64,000 nt of DNA from Ochrobactrum sp. CGA5 (GCF_006345815.1 NZ_VCIG01000005.1:558001-622000), one strand, 5' to 3'; positions 1 to 8,839 are shown, counted from the first letter of the stretch. Notes: generated from the letters alone by a model not told the origin. A program made the numbers and translations.

Positions 1-372
1 CGTGAATTCATCGGGTAGGCCCAGCCCGGCCACTTTGGCGTAAGGCAGCAGAATTTGTGTGAGAGAAAATGAGTGAACGGTTCCGATAAACACGCGTCCG
101 CCCGGTGCGACGCCGAGCGTTTCCAAGCGGCTTTCGAGCTCGCGTGCACATTCGTTATTGTAGGTGATACAAGCAATACCGCGTGGCTCGTCCACATCCT
201 CGCTGAGCATTCTGGCGAGTTTGACCGTCAGCGTCTTGGTTTTGCCACTGCCAGGCCCAGCCAGCAACACGCAATGCCCGGTCGATTCATAAGCTTGCCA
301 TTGCTTCTCATTGGGACGCAGGTCTTCGGCCGCCTTGAGATAGAGAGCCCGGTTAGACGAGATCGATGACAT
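1..372 (-). CDS. gajB: Gabija helicase GajB, UvrD/Rep-like (N-terminal 124 codons only)
   Basis: This is the start of a superfamily 1 helicase that runs off the left edge. Translated from the ATG at 372 it shows the Walker A motif AGPGSGKT (about residues 35-42), motif Ia (ITYNNECARELESRL) and motif Ic (GTVHSFS), as in UvrD/PcrA/Rep proteins. Its start overlaps the 3' end of gajA by 20 bases, so the two are translationally coupled. In Gabija systems GajB is thought to sense DNA ends or unwound DNA and act with the GajA nuclease in a large complex. The pairing with an OLD-type GajA identifies it as GajB rather than a repair helicase. The C-terminal helicase motifs cannot be seen here. Confidence 0.85.
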   Translation of the reverse strand, partial: MSSISSNRALYLKAAEDLRPNEKQWQAYESTGHCVLLAGPGSGKTKTLTVKLARMLSEDVDEPRGIACITYNNECARELESRLETLGVAPGGRVFIGTVHSFSLTQILLPYAKVAGLGLPDEFT

Positions 373-2176
373 GATTGATCGCATCCGCAATATAGTCGGG
401 TACGAGCTTTCCGGCTGCGCGCGTTGCCAATCTTTGCGCGAAGCGGCCCTTGCCCATCTGCTCGATCATATTGAGCAGTTCGTTAGCATCGAAATCCTTC
501 GGCTTCGCTTTCCACGCGTTGAGGATCGCCTTACGCTCAGCACTAAAGTTGTGCTCGTGGAGGGTCTCTATCATCTCTTGGGCATAGTCGCCTTCGAACA
601 ATTCAGTTTCCAGCGTGCTCCAATTCACGAAAATGCCGAACTTTCGAATTTCAGCGAATGTCTCGCCCCAGGTTTCTTTGTCTTTGATCGATTTGATAAC
701 CGCGTTAGTGTCGTCACCGCCAGCGGCCACGTCAATGATCCGAACGAGCTTGAGCGCCCGATTGTAGGCGCGAGGTTTCTCGTCGACTTCATCATAATCG
801 GTGATGACAGAGAACGGGATACCCAGAGCACAGAGCAGCTTCACATAGGGAAGGAAGTTGGTCCCGGAGACCGAGCACACTGACACGCCATGCTCGTCGA
901 GCGAGATGTCCATATTCTTAGCAAAAGCCGGGATCAGAAACCGCTCCGCGTCACCTTCGACGAGGATAACGCCGCGTGCGAAGACCATCTCCGCGCGAGT
1001 GACATCGAGATATCGTTCGAGATCTTCGGTGTCGGCTTTGGTGAAGCCGGCTTCGGCAGTCGAATATCCCTTCGTTCCCTCCTCCACGTGCGACCGAAGA
1101 AGCAGGAGAGACCCTAGCGGCGCGACACTTGCAATATGCGGCGAGTGGGTGGTCAAAATGACCGAAAGCGGCCCGGTAGCCTCCCCGTCATCATTGTCAT
1201 CGACACCGTGTTCGCCATCAACGATCGTCTCAAACAGATGCTTATAGACTAGGCGCTGGAGGTGTGGATGGAGGTGCGCCTCTGGCTCCTCGATCGCGAG
1301 CAATGACTGGTCGCGCTTGTTGGCAGTTATCAATCGCTGAAGATCAAGCAGTTTGAGCGTGAGAAAGATGAGATTTGCCGAACCTAGGCTGGCGTCGGCA
1401 ACGCCGCGCCGCCCCTCATCTATAAGAAGCCGGATCTGACGATTGATCCGCGTGGCGTCGGTCGCGCTGAATCCAAGTGAGGGATGCACATCCTGCTTCG
1501 ACCCCGCCATTGCCACAAACAGCTCTGTGATGCTGGCTTCGAGCTCCTTCACCTCGTTGAAGTCAATCGCCGCAGCGCTTGCCTCCGCGATCTTGTCTCC
1601 GATTTCTTTGAGCGCTTCCTTGTCGATGCCGATGAACGCATCCTCTACGAGCGGACGAAGTGGCGACCGGCGCCAAGCGGCAAGATCCCCCTCGGCGTCC
1701 CGAAGCGCCGGCAAAAGATCCATTGTGATGCGGCGCCGAAGATCGTGGCCAAAGCGCTTAGCTTCATCCTCACCGCCGAAGCAGACGAATGAGAAATCGT
1801 CGTCACTAGCAGGGGCGTGATCGAGGCCAGGCTGAGCACGCAGTTGATAGGTAAGGCGGACTGTCTCCGGGTCGTAATCGAGGCGGTAGTCGGTCAGCAC
1901 CGCCAGGACATCGAGGTCTTGCTCGAAATCCTTGATCTCCACCGCGATGGTGATGGTCGTCTCGGCGGTTATCTCCTCCAGCCCATCCCAAAAGTCGGCG
2001 AGACTGAGCTGCCGGCCGCTATCGGGCAGTGAAGGGTCGAAGATCAAGCGTAGCCCAAAGAGCAGATTGCTCTTTCCGACGCGGTTTTCGCCGACAATGA
2101 CAATGTTACCGCCAAGCGCGACATCAAGGTCGCGGAAGTTGCGGAAGTTCTCAATCCTGATTCGCGACAGATACAT
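353..2176 (-). CDS. gajA: Gabija nuclease GajA (OLD family ATPase-TOPRIM endonuclease)
   Basis: The 607-residue protein has an ABC/SMC-type ATPase followed by a TOPRIM nuclease domain. Visible motifs are Walker A GENRVGKSN (about 29-37), signature LGSANLIF (264-271), Walker B LLAIEEPE (293-300), an H-loop TTHSPH (342-347), the TOPRIM glutamate in LVEGDAE (405-411) and the acidic TDYDE (459-463). GajA family proteins nick DNA sequence-specifically and are restrained by nucleotides until phage replication depletes them. The start at 2176 was chosen because a strong AGGAGGGGG ribosome binding site lies just upstream; a longer reading would begin inside that site. The length is close to known GajA proteins. 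OLD-family genes without a helicase partner exist, but the downstream overlapping helicase makes Gabija the best call. Confidence 0.88.
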   Translation of the reverse strand: MYLSRIRIENFRNFRDLDVALGGNIVIVGENRVGKSNLLFGLRLIFDPSLPDSGRQLSLADFWDGLEEITAETTITIAVEIKDFEQDLDVLAVLTDYRLDYDPETVRLTYQLRAQPGLDHAPASDDDFSFVCFGGEDEAKRFGHDLRRRITMDLLPALRDAEGDLAAWRRSPLRPLVEDAFIGIDKEALKEIGDKIAEASAAAIDFNEVKELEASITELFVAMAGSKQDVHPSLGFSATDATRINRQIRLLIDEGRRGVADASLGSANLIFLTLKLLDLQRLITANKRDQSLLAIEEPEAHLHPHLQRLVYKHLFETIVDGEHGVDDNDDGEATGPLSVILTTHSPHIASVAPLGSLLLLRSHVEEGTKGYSTAEAGFTKADTEDLERYLDVTRAEMVFARGVILVEGDAERFLIPAFAKNMDISLDEHGVSVCSVSGTNFLPYVKLLCALGIPFSVITDYDEVDEKPRAYNRALKLVRIIDVAAGGDDTNAVIKSIKDKETWGETFAEIRKFGIFVNWSTLETELFEGDYAQEMIETLHEHNFSAERKAILNAWKAKPKDFDANELLNMIEQMGKGRFAQRLATRAAGKLVPDYIADAINHVIDLV

Positions 2177-2633
2177 AATGCCCCCTCCTACCATCCCATA
2201 TCATAATTGATCACATTCCAGCACGACAAAGGCTGTCTAGATCGCCCCCGATCTTGTCATCCCCAGTCGTCATACGAATGGCAGCTTTATGAAACCTGCA
2301 AGCGGTCATCGAATGTGCGAGATGGCGTCTTAAGCGCCATCGCCGCTGGCAAGATATATCGGGCTATAGCATAGAATCGGCAGTTTCTATCTCCCCCCCG
2401 TGAGATGCGGAAATATCACGCTATAGAGAGTCGTCGGCAGGGCTGGCAGCCCGAAGCCGGCGAAACGGAGAACTACACCTGCACTATAGCCCTCCAAAAT
2501 CCTGCTGGATAGCACAGAGGGCGAATGGCAACCCCGCTGGAACCCATCATTTCCAGACTATCGCGCAATATAAGCTATAGGTTTTTCCTTCCGCCAACTT
2601 ATGGTAGTGTTTTGGTGGGCCTTGGGGGCTATC
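2177..2633. other. Divergent intergenic region with four CTATAG palindromes
   Basis: These 457 bases separate gajA (leftward) from the DUF6119 gene (rightward) and hold no convincing gene. The hexamer CTATAG occurs at 2364, 2421, 2484 and 2575. Two copies lie in opposite extended contexts (GGGCTATAG at 2361 and CTATAGCCC at 2484). The region presumably holds both promoters; the palindromes may be operator sites, but CTATAG also occurs inside nearby coding sequence. Confidence 0.4.
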
Positions 2634-3980
2634 ATGGGAAAAGCACGACCATTTTCTATTTATCTTCTGAAAGAAGATTTCGACCCGACGAATTCTCTGA
2701 GCGAAGATCACGATCTTGAAGCAGCCGAAGCAACCGACCTGCCAGAAGGTGCGGCGCTTTACATCCTCGACGCCGATCCGAAACCTCCATGGTGGAGAGG
2801 TTATTTCGGCGTCACAGAACCTCTCATCCAGCAATTCAAAGGCGCACTCGTCTTCCTTCCAGTCGGTGGCCGCTGGTTTGCTCTATCTTTCGGGCAGGTT
2901 TTCCATCATCTGAGTGACGCCGCCTATGAATACGATTTTGGCCTGAGGGTAACGCTGAATAGCGTCGATCCAAACGAATTGAAGAGTGCTGACATGGTCG
3001 CACCTGGGGTGGCGCGCCGAAAAAGAACACAGGTGCCGGTTTCGACCGAACTGACCTATCTCGATTTCGATGGAAATAGCGAAATCATCAAGAGTCTCAC
3101 CGGTAGGGTGAAGGAGGAATATAAGGAGCTGTTCAAGAACGCGACTGGCTCGGTATCGCTCAAAGTAAGTCTCAACCTCGAACCCGGCGAACTACCGGGT
3201 ATATGCGAGACTTTGCTCACCCTCTATAGTTCAGAAAATTATAAGACCGCATTTCCTAACATACAGAATATATCACCGGTCAACGACCCAATCAAAATCA
3301 CCGAACTTGATTATTTGCTGTTAGCTTCCCTGAGGGCGAAGGACGGTAAAGCCACGCTGACGATCCCTGACATCATCGATTATCGGGATAATACGTGTTG
3401 CGTCTTCCAAGGCAACGGACAGACCAGCGATGTCTTCCCGGATATTTCGCTGGAGGAATTCTACCAATTCCTCGGACAAGACTATGATCTTGCCGGAATG
3501 ACGTTTGAGAGCTTCAAAAATTTCCGAATGATTTTGACGGATGTCGATGGGGCAGCCGGCCGCAGCTATAGCGTCTATCGATCTCTGATTTACGATGGAG
3601 AGCCCGAGGGAGAGGGACTCGTCTACCATTTATGTGAAGGAAAATGGTATCGCGTCGAAAAAAGCTACATTGATCGGTCGAAGCCTCACGCCGGACGCCG
3701 GAGCCGACTGATCCCGCCGCCCGCGTCAATCAGGCAAACGCCGCCGCCCGCATCCAACCCGTCCGTGACGGCTTCATCAATTCCATGCAGGTCTATCCCT
3801 TCACTCAAGGCGCGCTCTATCAGGTCTACACCGCCGTCGGTCAGATCACCGATATCGCGCTGCAGCCCGGCGAAACCCTCGTTGGCTCCGGCCCGGTCGC
3901 CGCCGGCGATACCGTCCGCTGGATCATCGGCGACACCGAAAGCGGCACAGGCGCGACCAAGCAGATCCATATCCTGGTGA
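2634..3980 (+). pseudogene. DUF6119/TIGR04141 'sporadically distributed' protein, 3'-truncated
   Basis: The first ~345 residues look like the N-terminal and central parts of the TIGR04141/DUF6119 family, starting with ARPFSIYLLKEDFD and ending near EGKWYRVEKSYID. The family usually exceeds 500 residues; here the match stops at about 3675. The frame then reads the trbG gene out of frame, giving a Pro/Ser/Arg-rich tail to the stop at 3978-3980. The start at 2634 follows a G-rich stretch and agrees with family N-termini; an upstream ATG at 2601 is less likely. The function is unknown. The family is patchy and often found beside defence or mobile genes, which fits the Gabija neighbour. The product is probably inactive. 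Confidence 0.7.
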
Positions 3981-4477
3981 AGCCCACGCGCACGGAGCTG
4001 ATGACCAATCTCGTCATCAATACCAGCCTGCGCACCTATCATATGGAGTTGCGCTCGACCGAGAAGACCTACATGGCTTCGGTCTCCTGGCAGTATCCGC
4101 AGGACCAACTCATCGCGCTGCGTCGCCAGAATACGGAGGCGCAGGCCGTACAGCCCGTCGCCAGTGGCGTCGATCTGTCCCGCGTCAATTTCCGATACCA
4201 GGTGACGGGCGATCGCGCGCCGTGGCGGCCGCTACGCGCCTTCGACGACGGCAAACAGGTCTTCATCGAATTCCCGCGCGGCATCGGTCAGGGCGAGATG
4301 CCGCCGCTCTTCGTCGTCGGCCCCGAAGGCGACACGTCCGAGCTGGTTAACTACCGGGTGCGCGGCAACTACATGGTCATCGACCGGCTGTTCGCCGCCG
4401 CCGAGCTACGCTTCGGCGCAGCCAAGAACCAGAAGCGCGTGCGCATCTCCCGGACTGACGGGAGGCCTGCGTCGTGA
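3695..4477 (+). pseudogene. trbG: TrbG/VirB9-like conjugation protein, 5'-truncated
   Basis: In the frame ending at 4477 the protein matches TrbG from roughly DPAARVNQANAAARIQP onward, including QVYPFTQGALYQVY and DIALQPGE, through to the usual C-terminal beta domain (VNFRYQVTGD, APWRPLRAFDDGKQVFIEFP, NYRVRGNYMVIDRLFAAAELR). The signal peptide and first part are missing: an in-frame TGA at 3671-3673 and the end of the DUF6119 homology mark the junction. An internal ATG at 3785 could start a 230-residue piece without an export signal. TrbG is a periplasmic/outer-membrane core component of the conjugative type IV secretion system. Its stop overlaps the trbI start by four bases, the normal operon arrangement. 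Confidence 0.8.
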
Positions 4478-5727
4478 ACGAGATCGATCCCGATAAGGAG
4501 GAAGGCCGCAAGTCCGGGCTGGAACCCCAGCCGGAGTCCGACGATGATGCCCGGCCGTTGATCGGAGAACCGGCCGCGCCGATGCGGCTGCGTCCGGAGC
4601 CGCCGCGCGTCACCCGGCTCTCGCGCAAAGTGCTGGCTGGTCTCGGTCTGGTCGCCAGTGTTGGTATCGGTGGCGCGCTGATCTATGCGCTTCAGGTGCA
4701 GCATGACGGCCGGTCGAACGAGGAGCTGTATTCGACCGACAACCGGCCGACACCCGATGGCCTAAACACGCTTCCGAAGGACTATACCGGCCCGGTCCTC
4801 GGCCCACCGCTGCCAGGCGATCTCGGCCGCCCGATCCTCGATGCGCAGAACCGCGGCCAGCCTGTGACGTCGTCACGGATCGGCACCCCCGCCGCGCAGC
4901 CCGGCCTCAGCGCCGAGGAACAGCGCCGATTGCAGGAGTTGGAGGCCGCTAGGACCGCGCGCCTCTTCACTTCGACCGAGACGCGCAACATGGCCTCGCC
5001 CGCCACCACGACAACAACCACAACGACGCCCTTGCCGGATCTGACCAGTCTCGGCCTCGCGCCGCAGCCAGCGACGCCCTCGGCGCAGGATCGGCAGCTC
5101 GCCTTCCTCAACCAGACGCCCGACAAACGCACCGTGTCGACCGATCGCGTCGCCGCTCCGGCATCGGCAAACACCCTTCAGGCCGGCGCGGTGATTTCCG
5201 CCGCGCTCATCACCGGCATTCGTTCCGACCTGCCCGGCCAGATCACGGCGCAGGTGACGGAGAACATCTATGACAGCCCGACCGGGCGCATCCTGCTCAT
5301 CCCTCAGGGCACGCGCGTCATCGGTCAGTATGACAATGGCATCGGTTTCGGCCAGCGCCGCATCCTGCTCGTCTGGAACCGGCTGATTTTCCCGAACGGC
5401 CGTTCGATCGTGCTGGAACGCCAGCCAGGCGCAGACACGCAAGGCTATGCCGGCTTGGAGGATGGTGTCGATTATCACTGGGGCGAACTGTTCAAGGCTG
5501 CCGCGCTCTCGACGCTGCTCAGCATCGGTTCGCAGGCCAGTTCGTCGAACGAGGAAAGCGAGATCGTCCGTGCCCTGCGCCAGGGCGCTGGCGACAGCAT
5601 CAACCAGACCGGACAGCAGATAGTCAGCCGCCAGCTCAACATCGCGCCGACATTGACGATCCGTCCGGGCTTCCCCGTCCGCGTGATCGTCACGCACGAT
5701 CTCGTACTTGAACCCTATAGAGGCTGA
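4474..5727 (+). CDS. trbI: Conjugal transfer protein TrbI (VirB10 family)
   Basis: TrbI spans the envelope as the VirB10-like energy-sensing scaffold of the mating-pair channel. The 417-residue protein has a cytoplasmic N-terminus, one membrane segment (about residues 53-73), a Pro/Thr-rich periplasmic linker with a run of eight threonines near residue 180, and the C-terminal VirB10 beta-barrel domain from about 225 on, ending VTHDLVLEPYRG. The GTG start at 4474 overlaps the trbG stop. It appears complete, but without trbG and the rest of the operon in this window it cannot form a functional channel unless the missing genes lie elsewhere. Confidence 0.92.
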   Translation: MNEIDPDKEEGRKSGLEPQPESDDDARPLIGEPAAPMRLRPEPPRVTRLSRKVLAGLGLVASVGIGGALIYALQVQHDGRSNEELYSTDNRPTPDGLNTLPKDYTGPVLGPPLPGDLGRPILDAQNRGQPVTSSRIGTPAAQPGLSAEEQRRLQELEAARTARLFTSTETRNMASPATTTTTTTTPLPDLTSLGLAPQPATPSAQDRQLAFLNQTPDKRTVSTDRVAAPASANTLQAGAVISAALITGIRSDLPGQITAQVTENIYDSPTGRILLIPQGTRVIGQYDNGIGFGQRRILLVWNRLIFPNGRSIVLERQPGADTQGYAGLEDGVDYHWGELFKAAALSTLLSIGSQASSSNEESEIVRALRQGAGDSINQTGQQIVSRQLNIAPTLTIRPGFPVRVIVTHDLVLEPYRG

Positions 5728-5729
5728 CC

Positions 5730-5957
5730 ATGACGAAGTTGAAACTTGGTCCGATCGCTGATGACAAGCCGGTCAAAGTCACGGTGGAACTGCCTGCGAG
5801 TCTCCATCGCGACCTCGCCGCCTATGCCGAAATTCTCGGCAGGGAGGGAGGGCATACGCCCGCCGATCCCGTCCGCTTGATCGTGCCCATGCTGGAACGG
5901 TTCATTGCGACAGACCGAGGTTTTGCGAAGGCCAAGCGCCAACGTTCGTCTGCCTAG
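5730..5957 (+). CDS. DUF2274 protein of the trb operon
   Basis: This 75-residue protein begins two bases after trbI. It has the family pattern KLKLGPIADDKPVKVTVELP near the start and RLIVPMLERFIATDRGFAKA near the end. DUF2274 proteins regularly follow trbI in proteobacterial conjugative elements. The central part suggests a ribbon-helix-helix-like fold, but no role is established. Its last ~55 bases overlap the antisense end of the LysR gene. Confidence 0.85.
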   Translation: MTKLKLGPIADDKPVKVTVELPASLHRDLAAYAEILGREGGHTPADPVRLIVPMLERFIATDRGFAKAKRQRSSA

Positions 5958-6888
5958 AGATTCTTGATTTCGATAGATGCTTGGCCAAGCTCAACAACCT
6001 GCGAAAAGCTGGATTGTCGTTCCGAGGAGACCATACCGCACAAAATGGCAGACGTTCTCCTTCGATAGGGCGGTAGGCAACACCAGGAAAACAGGCAGCT
6101 GTCGTGGATTCGCTTGTAACCGTGAGTCCGCGGCCGAATGCCACCAAGGGTAAAAGATTATCTCGCCCTACACATTGGGGCTCGATTTGCGGATGATGTC
6201 CCAGTTCGGCCAATCGCATCACGAGAAAATCGTGAATTTCCTGACCTGGCGGCGCGTCACTGACAATAAACGTTGAATCAGCCAGATCAGTCCATTTTAC
6301 TTCGGTTTTGGCAGTCAAGTGATGATGCTCGGGCAAAGCGACAAACACCTTCTCCGACCACAACTCTGCGGAGTCGTAATCCGGACGTTTGGAAGTTCCA
6401 GTTAAAAAGGCTACGTCAATTTCAAGGCGGCGGATAGCTGATAGGTGATCCGCGGGGCTGCCATCAATGAAGTCCATCCGAACCTGAATGTGATTGGTTC
6501 CATATGCTTGGAACAAGTCTGCAAGAAATCCCGATGCCAGCGAAGAAAATATGCCGATCCTTACCGATCCCAGGTCGCCTCGCGCGATGACTTGGATATC
6601 TCTAGTTCCCTCCGTCAAGGTTCTGAGAGCCTTACGGGCAGCAGGAAGAAAGCGTTCACCAGCTACGGTAAGAGCTACGCCGGAGCTGTGGCGGTGAAAG
6701 AGCGAAGCGCCGATTTGATCCTCGAGATTACGAATTCGTCTACTGACGGAAGACTCCTGCACCGATAAGGATAGCGCCGCTTTGCGGAAGCTCCCTTCCT
6801 CCGTTGCGGCAACAAAGTATCGTAGGTGACGTAGCGCGATGGCATTCGGCATCTGTGTCAAGGAGGGGGAAAGGGGTACTTCACACAC
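5902..6888 (-). CDS. LysR-family transcriptional regulator
   Basis: A winged helix-turn-helix (RHLRYFVAATEEGSFRKAA, then VQESSVSRRIRNLE, about residues 19-60) is followed by a periplasmic-binding-protein-like effector domain with the typical RIGIFSSLASGFL opening. The GTG at 6888 has an AAAGGAG site; an ATG at 6852 (MPNAIAL) is the start suggested by family alignment. The gene converges on and overlaps DUF2274. It lies downstream of, and in the same direction as, a thioesterase and a 2H phosphoesterase gene. The effector is unknown. The last ~30 residues lie antisense to DUF2274 and may be an extension created by the join. Confidence 0.85.
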   Translation of the reverse strand: MCEVPLSPSLTQMPNAIALRHLRYFVAATEEGSFRKAALSLSVQESSVSRRIRNLEDQIGASLFHRHSSGVALTVAGERFLPAARKALRTLTEGTRDIQVIARGDLGSVRIGIFSSLASGFLADLFQAYGTNHIQVRMDFIDGSPADHLSAIRRLEIDVAFLTGTSKRPDYDSAELWSEKVFVALPEHHHLTAKTEVKWTDLADSTFIVSDAPPGQEIHDFLVMRLAELGHHPQIEPQCVGRDNLLPLVAFGRGLTVTSESTTAACFPGVAYRPIEGERLPFCAVWSPRNDNPAFRRLLSLAKHLSKSRISRQTNVGAWPSQNLGLSQ

Positions 6889-6932
6889 AACTCGCTCCTT
6901 TCAGGCCCTGCGTCTACACACAATACAACCAC

Positions 6933-7409
6933 CTATTTGGGGTTAGCGTGCGACGGCGAATCCCGGCGGTCCATCATGCAAATGAGCGTTTGCTGACCAA
7001 TTGCCACAAGCGTTCGGCCATCCGCAGAGTCGGCAAATACTTCCAATTGACAGATTGTGAGCGTCTTTCCGGCCTTGATCACTTTCCCTAGTGCTTCGAG
7101 TTTATCGCCTAGAGCCGGGTTCAGCAGATTGATCTTGAATTCCACGGTGAGAACCGAGCTGAACTCTGGGAAAAGCGTAAAAGCGGCATAGCCGCCGGCA
7201 GAATCCGCGATCGCGGAAGTTCCTCCTGCATGGAAATAACCGTGCTGCTGCGAAAGCTCAGGCCGGAAAGGCATCTGGACAGATACCAATCCCTGGCGAA
7301 TTTCGGACAGTGTCGCGCCCAAATGGCTCATCAGCCCCTGGCGACGAAAGCTGTCACGAACCCGCTGCTCAACGCTCGCGTCTACCGCACTGCCAATAGC
7401 CGTTTTCAT
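6933..7409 (-). CDS. PaaI-type hotdog-fold thioesterase
   Basis: The 158-residue protein has the PaaI/HGG-type hotdog signature: QQHGYFHAGGTSAIADSAGG (about 61-80), then a strand-rich half with LTVEFKINLLNPA. Such enzymes hydrolyse acyl- or aryl-CoA thioesters. The ATG at 7409 follows a GGAGGTGT ribosome binding site; the open frame extends much further upstream without homology. It is a clear relative of the core-genome thioesterase at 37852-38307, so the island brings a divergent second copy. The substrate cannot be deduced from context. Confidence 0.85.
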   Translation of the reverse strand: MKTAIGSAVDASVEQRVRDSFRRQGLMSHLGATLSEIRQGLVSVQMPFRPELSQQHGYFHAGGTSAIADSAGGYAAFTLFPEFSSVLTVEFKINLLNPALGDKLEALGKVIKAGKTLTICQLEVFADSADGRTLVAIGQQTLICMMDRRDSPSHANPK

Positions 7410-7537
7410 GACACCTCCGGAGCAATGACCCTGGATGCCAAAACTACCGGGAGGTGGCGACATACTGGAGTGAAATGCCCTGACAGGATGCTGAGAAAAA
7501 CTCAGGTTCTTTCCGCCCACCATCGTCTTTGAAAGCT

Positions 7538-8092
7538 CTACTGGAGAGGGAAACTTGCGAGAATTTCGACTGGCGGGAACTGCACAAGCTCGATCGCCGT
7601 AATATGACCGTCGTGATGGTCGAAATTGCGCATCGCCGCTTCCAAAGCCTTCTCCGGCTTTCCTTTGAGCGTTGCGACCGTGACATGAGGTACCCAACTA
7701 CCAGCCAAATGATGTTCGTGTATTTGCGGCCCTCGAACGGCTTCCACAATATTCTCATGAAGCGCAAGGAGCGATTGAGTTACGACAGGTGCCAGAAAAA
7801 CATAGGATGGGGTCCCTGAAAATATTCCAAAGTGACTCATTTTTATTTTGAGCCGGCCTATATTTTGGCAAGCTGCGGCGAGTTGCTGAGTCATGGGATC
7901 AACGCGTTCACCGTCCTCTATCACTGCCAAGGTTATGTGTGGTGGATAGTCCAGCTGCTTTTCTGCGTTCGGAGCCCGAACGAGGAGATCGTACCTTAAC
8001 CGGTCTATTGTCTTGGAAAGGTGATCGTCCAATCGTGCAGCTATCGCCAATGGCATGGGTCCATCTGGTCCTTGAAAGCGCTGGAAATTCAT
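7538..8092 (-). CDS. 2'-5' RNA ligase-like 2H phosphoesterase
   Basis: The two catalytic motifs of the 2H (LigT-like) phosphoesterase superfamily are present: HITL about one third in and HVTV near the C-terminus (VPHVTVATLKGKP). Members act on 2'-5' or cyclic phosphodiester bonds in RNA ends or small nucleotides. The length of about 184 residues is normal. The start at 8092 is chosen as the last ATG before homology; the ribosome site is weak, and ATG 8113 or TTG 8128 are alternatives. It sits 128 bases upstream of the thioesterase and is divergent from the LysE operon. Substrate unknown. Confidence 0.8.
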   Translation of the reverse strand: MNFQRFQGPDGPMPLAIAARLDDHLSKTIDRLRYDLLVRAPNAEKQLDYPPHITLAVIEDGERVDPMTQQLAAACQNIGRLKIKMSHFGIFSGTPSYVFLAPVVTQSLLALHENIVEAVRGPQIHEHHLAGSWVPHVTVATLKGKPEKALEAAMRNFDHHDGHITAIELVQFPPVEILASFPLQ

Positions 8093-8245
8093 TGTGTTCC
8101 CGACATCGTGCATTTGGTTGGCCGGCAAGCGAGAGAGAAAGGCTCATCTTTGCATGATGAATTCTCAGCAGCGTCTCTCTCCATTCAATGACAGGTATGT
8201 ATGGCCATTTTTCAGTATCGAGATGGCCTGCAAACGGATCTCTGG

Positions 8246-8839
8246 ATGGAAACCGCAACACTTACCGGCCTTGCACTTTATGCTTTCGTGATGACGATCA
8301 CGCCGGGGCCGAACAACCTGATGCTCACCACATCAGGCCTTGTCTTTGGCATGGCACGAACATGGCCACATATTCTCGGAATTCCTTTTGGTGTTGCCGT
8401 TCAATTGATGTCGGTCGGAGCTGGCCTTGGGGCTGTCTTTGCGCTTGAGCCCCGTATCCAGATTTTTTTGAAAATTATCGGCACGGCTTACCTGCTCTGG
8501 CTTGCTTACAAACTCTGGCGTGCCGCCGAGATGCCCGATGCCTCTTTGGCAAAGCCGGTTTCTTTTTTCCAGGCTGCCGCATTCCAGTTCGTAAACCCTA
8601 AGGCCTGGCTGATTGCGGTAACCGTCATCGCGGCCTTTATTTCTCCAGATAACGGCTATCTGATCCAGCTTGTCTTTGCCTCAGCGATTTTCACCGTTGT
8701 CGGCATTCCATGCTTGGCTGTCTGGGCGGCCTTCGGGGCTGGACTGCGACAAGTGCTTCACGATCCATCGAAACTTCTTCTCATAAATCGCAGCATGTCC
8801 GCGCTCGCGGCACTGACAGCAGGATTGTTTTGGCTATGA
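8246..8839 (+). CDS. LysE/RhtB-family amino-acid exporter
   Basis: This is an inner-membrane exporter of about 197 residues with six predicted membrane segments and the family hallmark ITPGPNNLML near the N-terminus, followed by the conserved FQFVNPKAWL. LysE/RhtB proteins export amino acids and derivatives. The ATG at 8246 fits family length; an in-frame ATG at 8201 would add 15 residues and has a slightly better upstream AGG. The stop overlaps the next start (ATGA), so it is coupled to the SnoaL-like gene. Confidence 0.87.
   Translation: METATLTGLALYAFVMTITPGPNNLMLTTSGLVFGMARTWPHILGIPFGVAVQLMSVGAGLGAVFALEPRIQIFLKIIGTAYLLWLAYKLWRAAEMPDASLAKPVSFFQAAAFQFVNPKAWLIAVTVIAAFISPDNGYLIQLVFASAIFTVVGIPCLAVWAAFGAGLRQVLHDPSKLLLINRSMSALAALTAGLFWL

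Noticed and set aside
5005-5035. ACN-rich triplet run in trbI, resembling a microsatellite
   Set aside because: It encodes a threonine run in a linker of TrbI and is not an intergenic repeat array.
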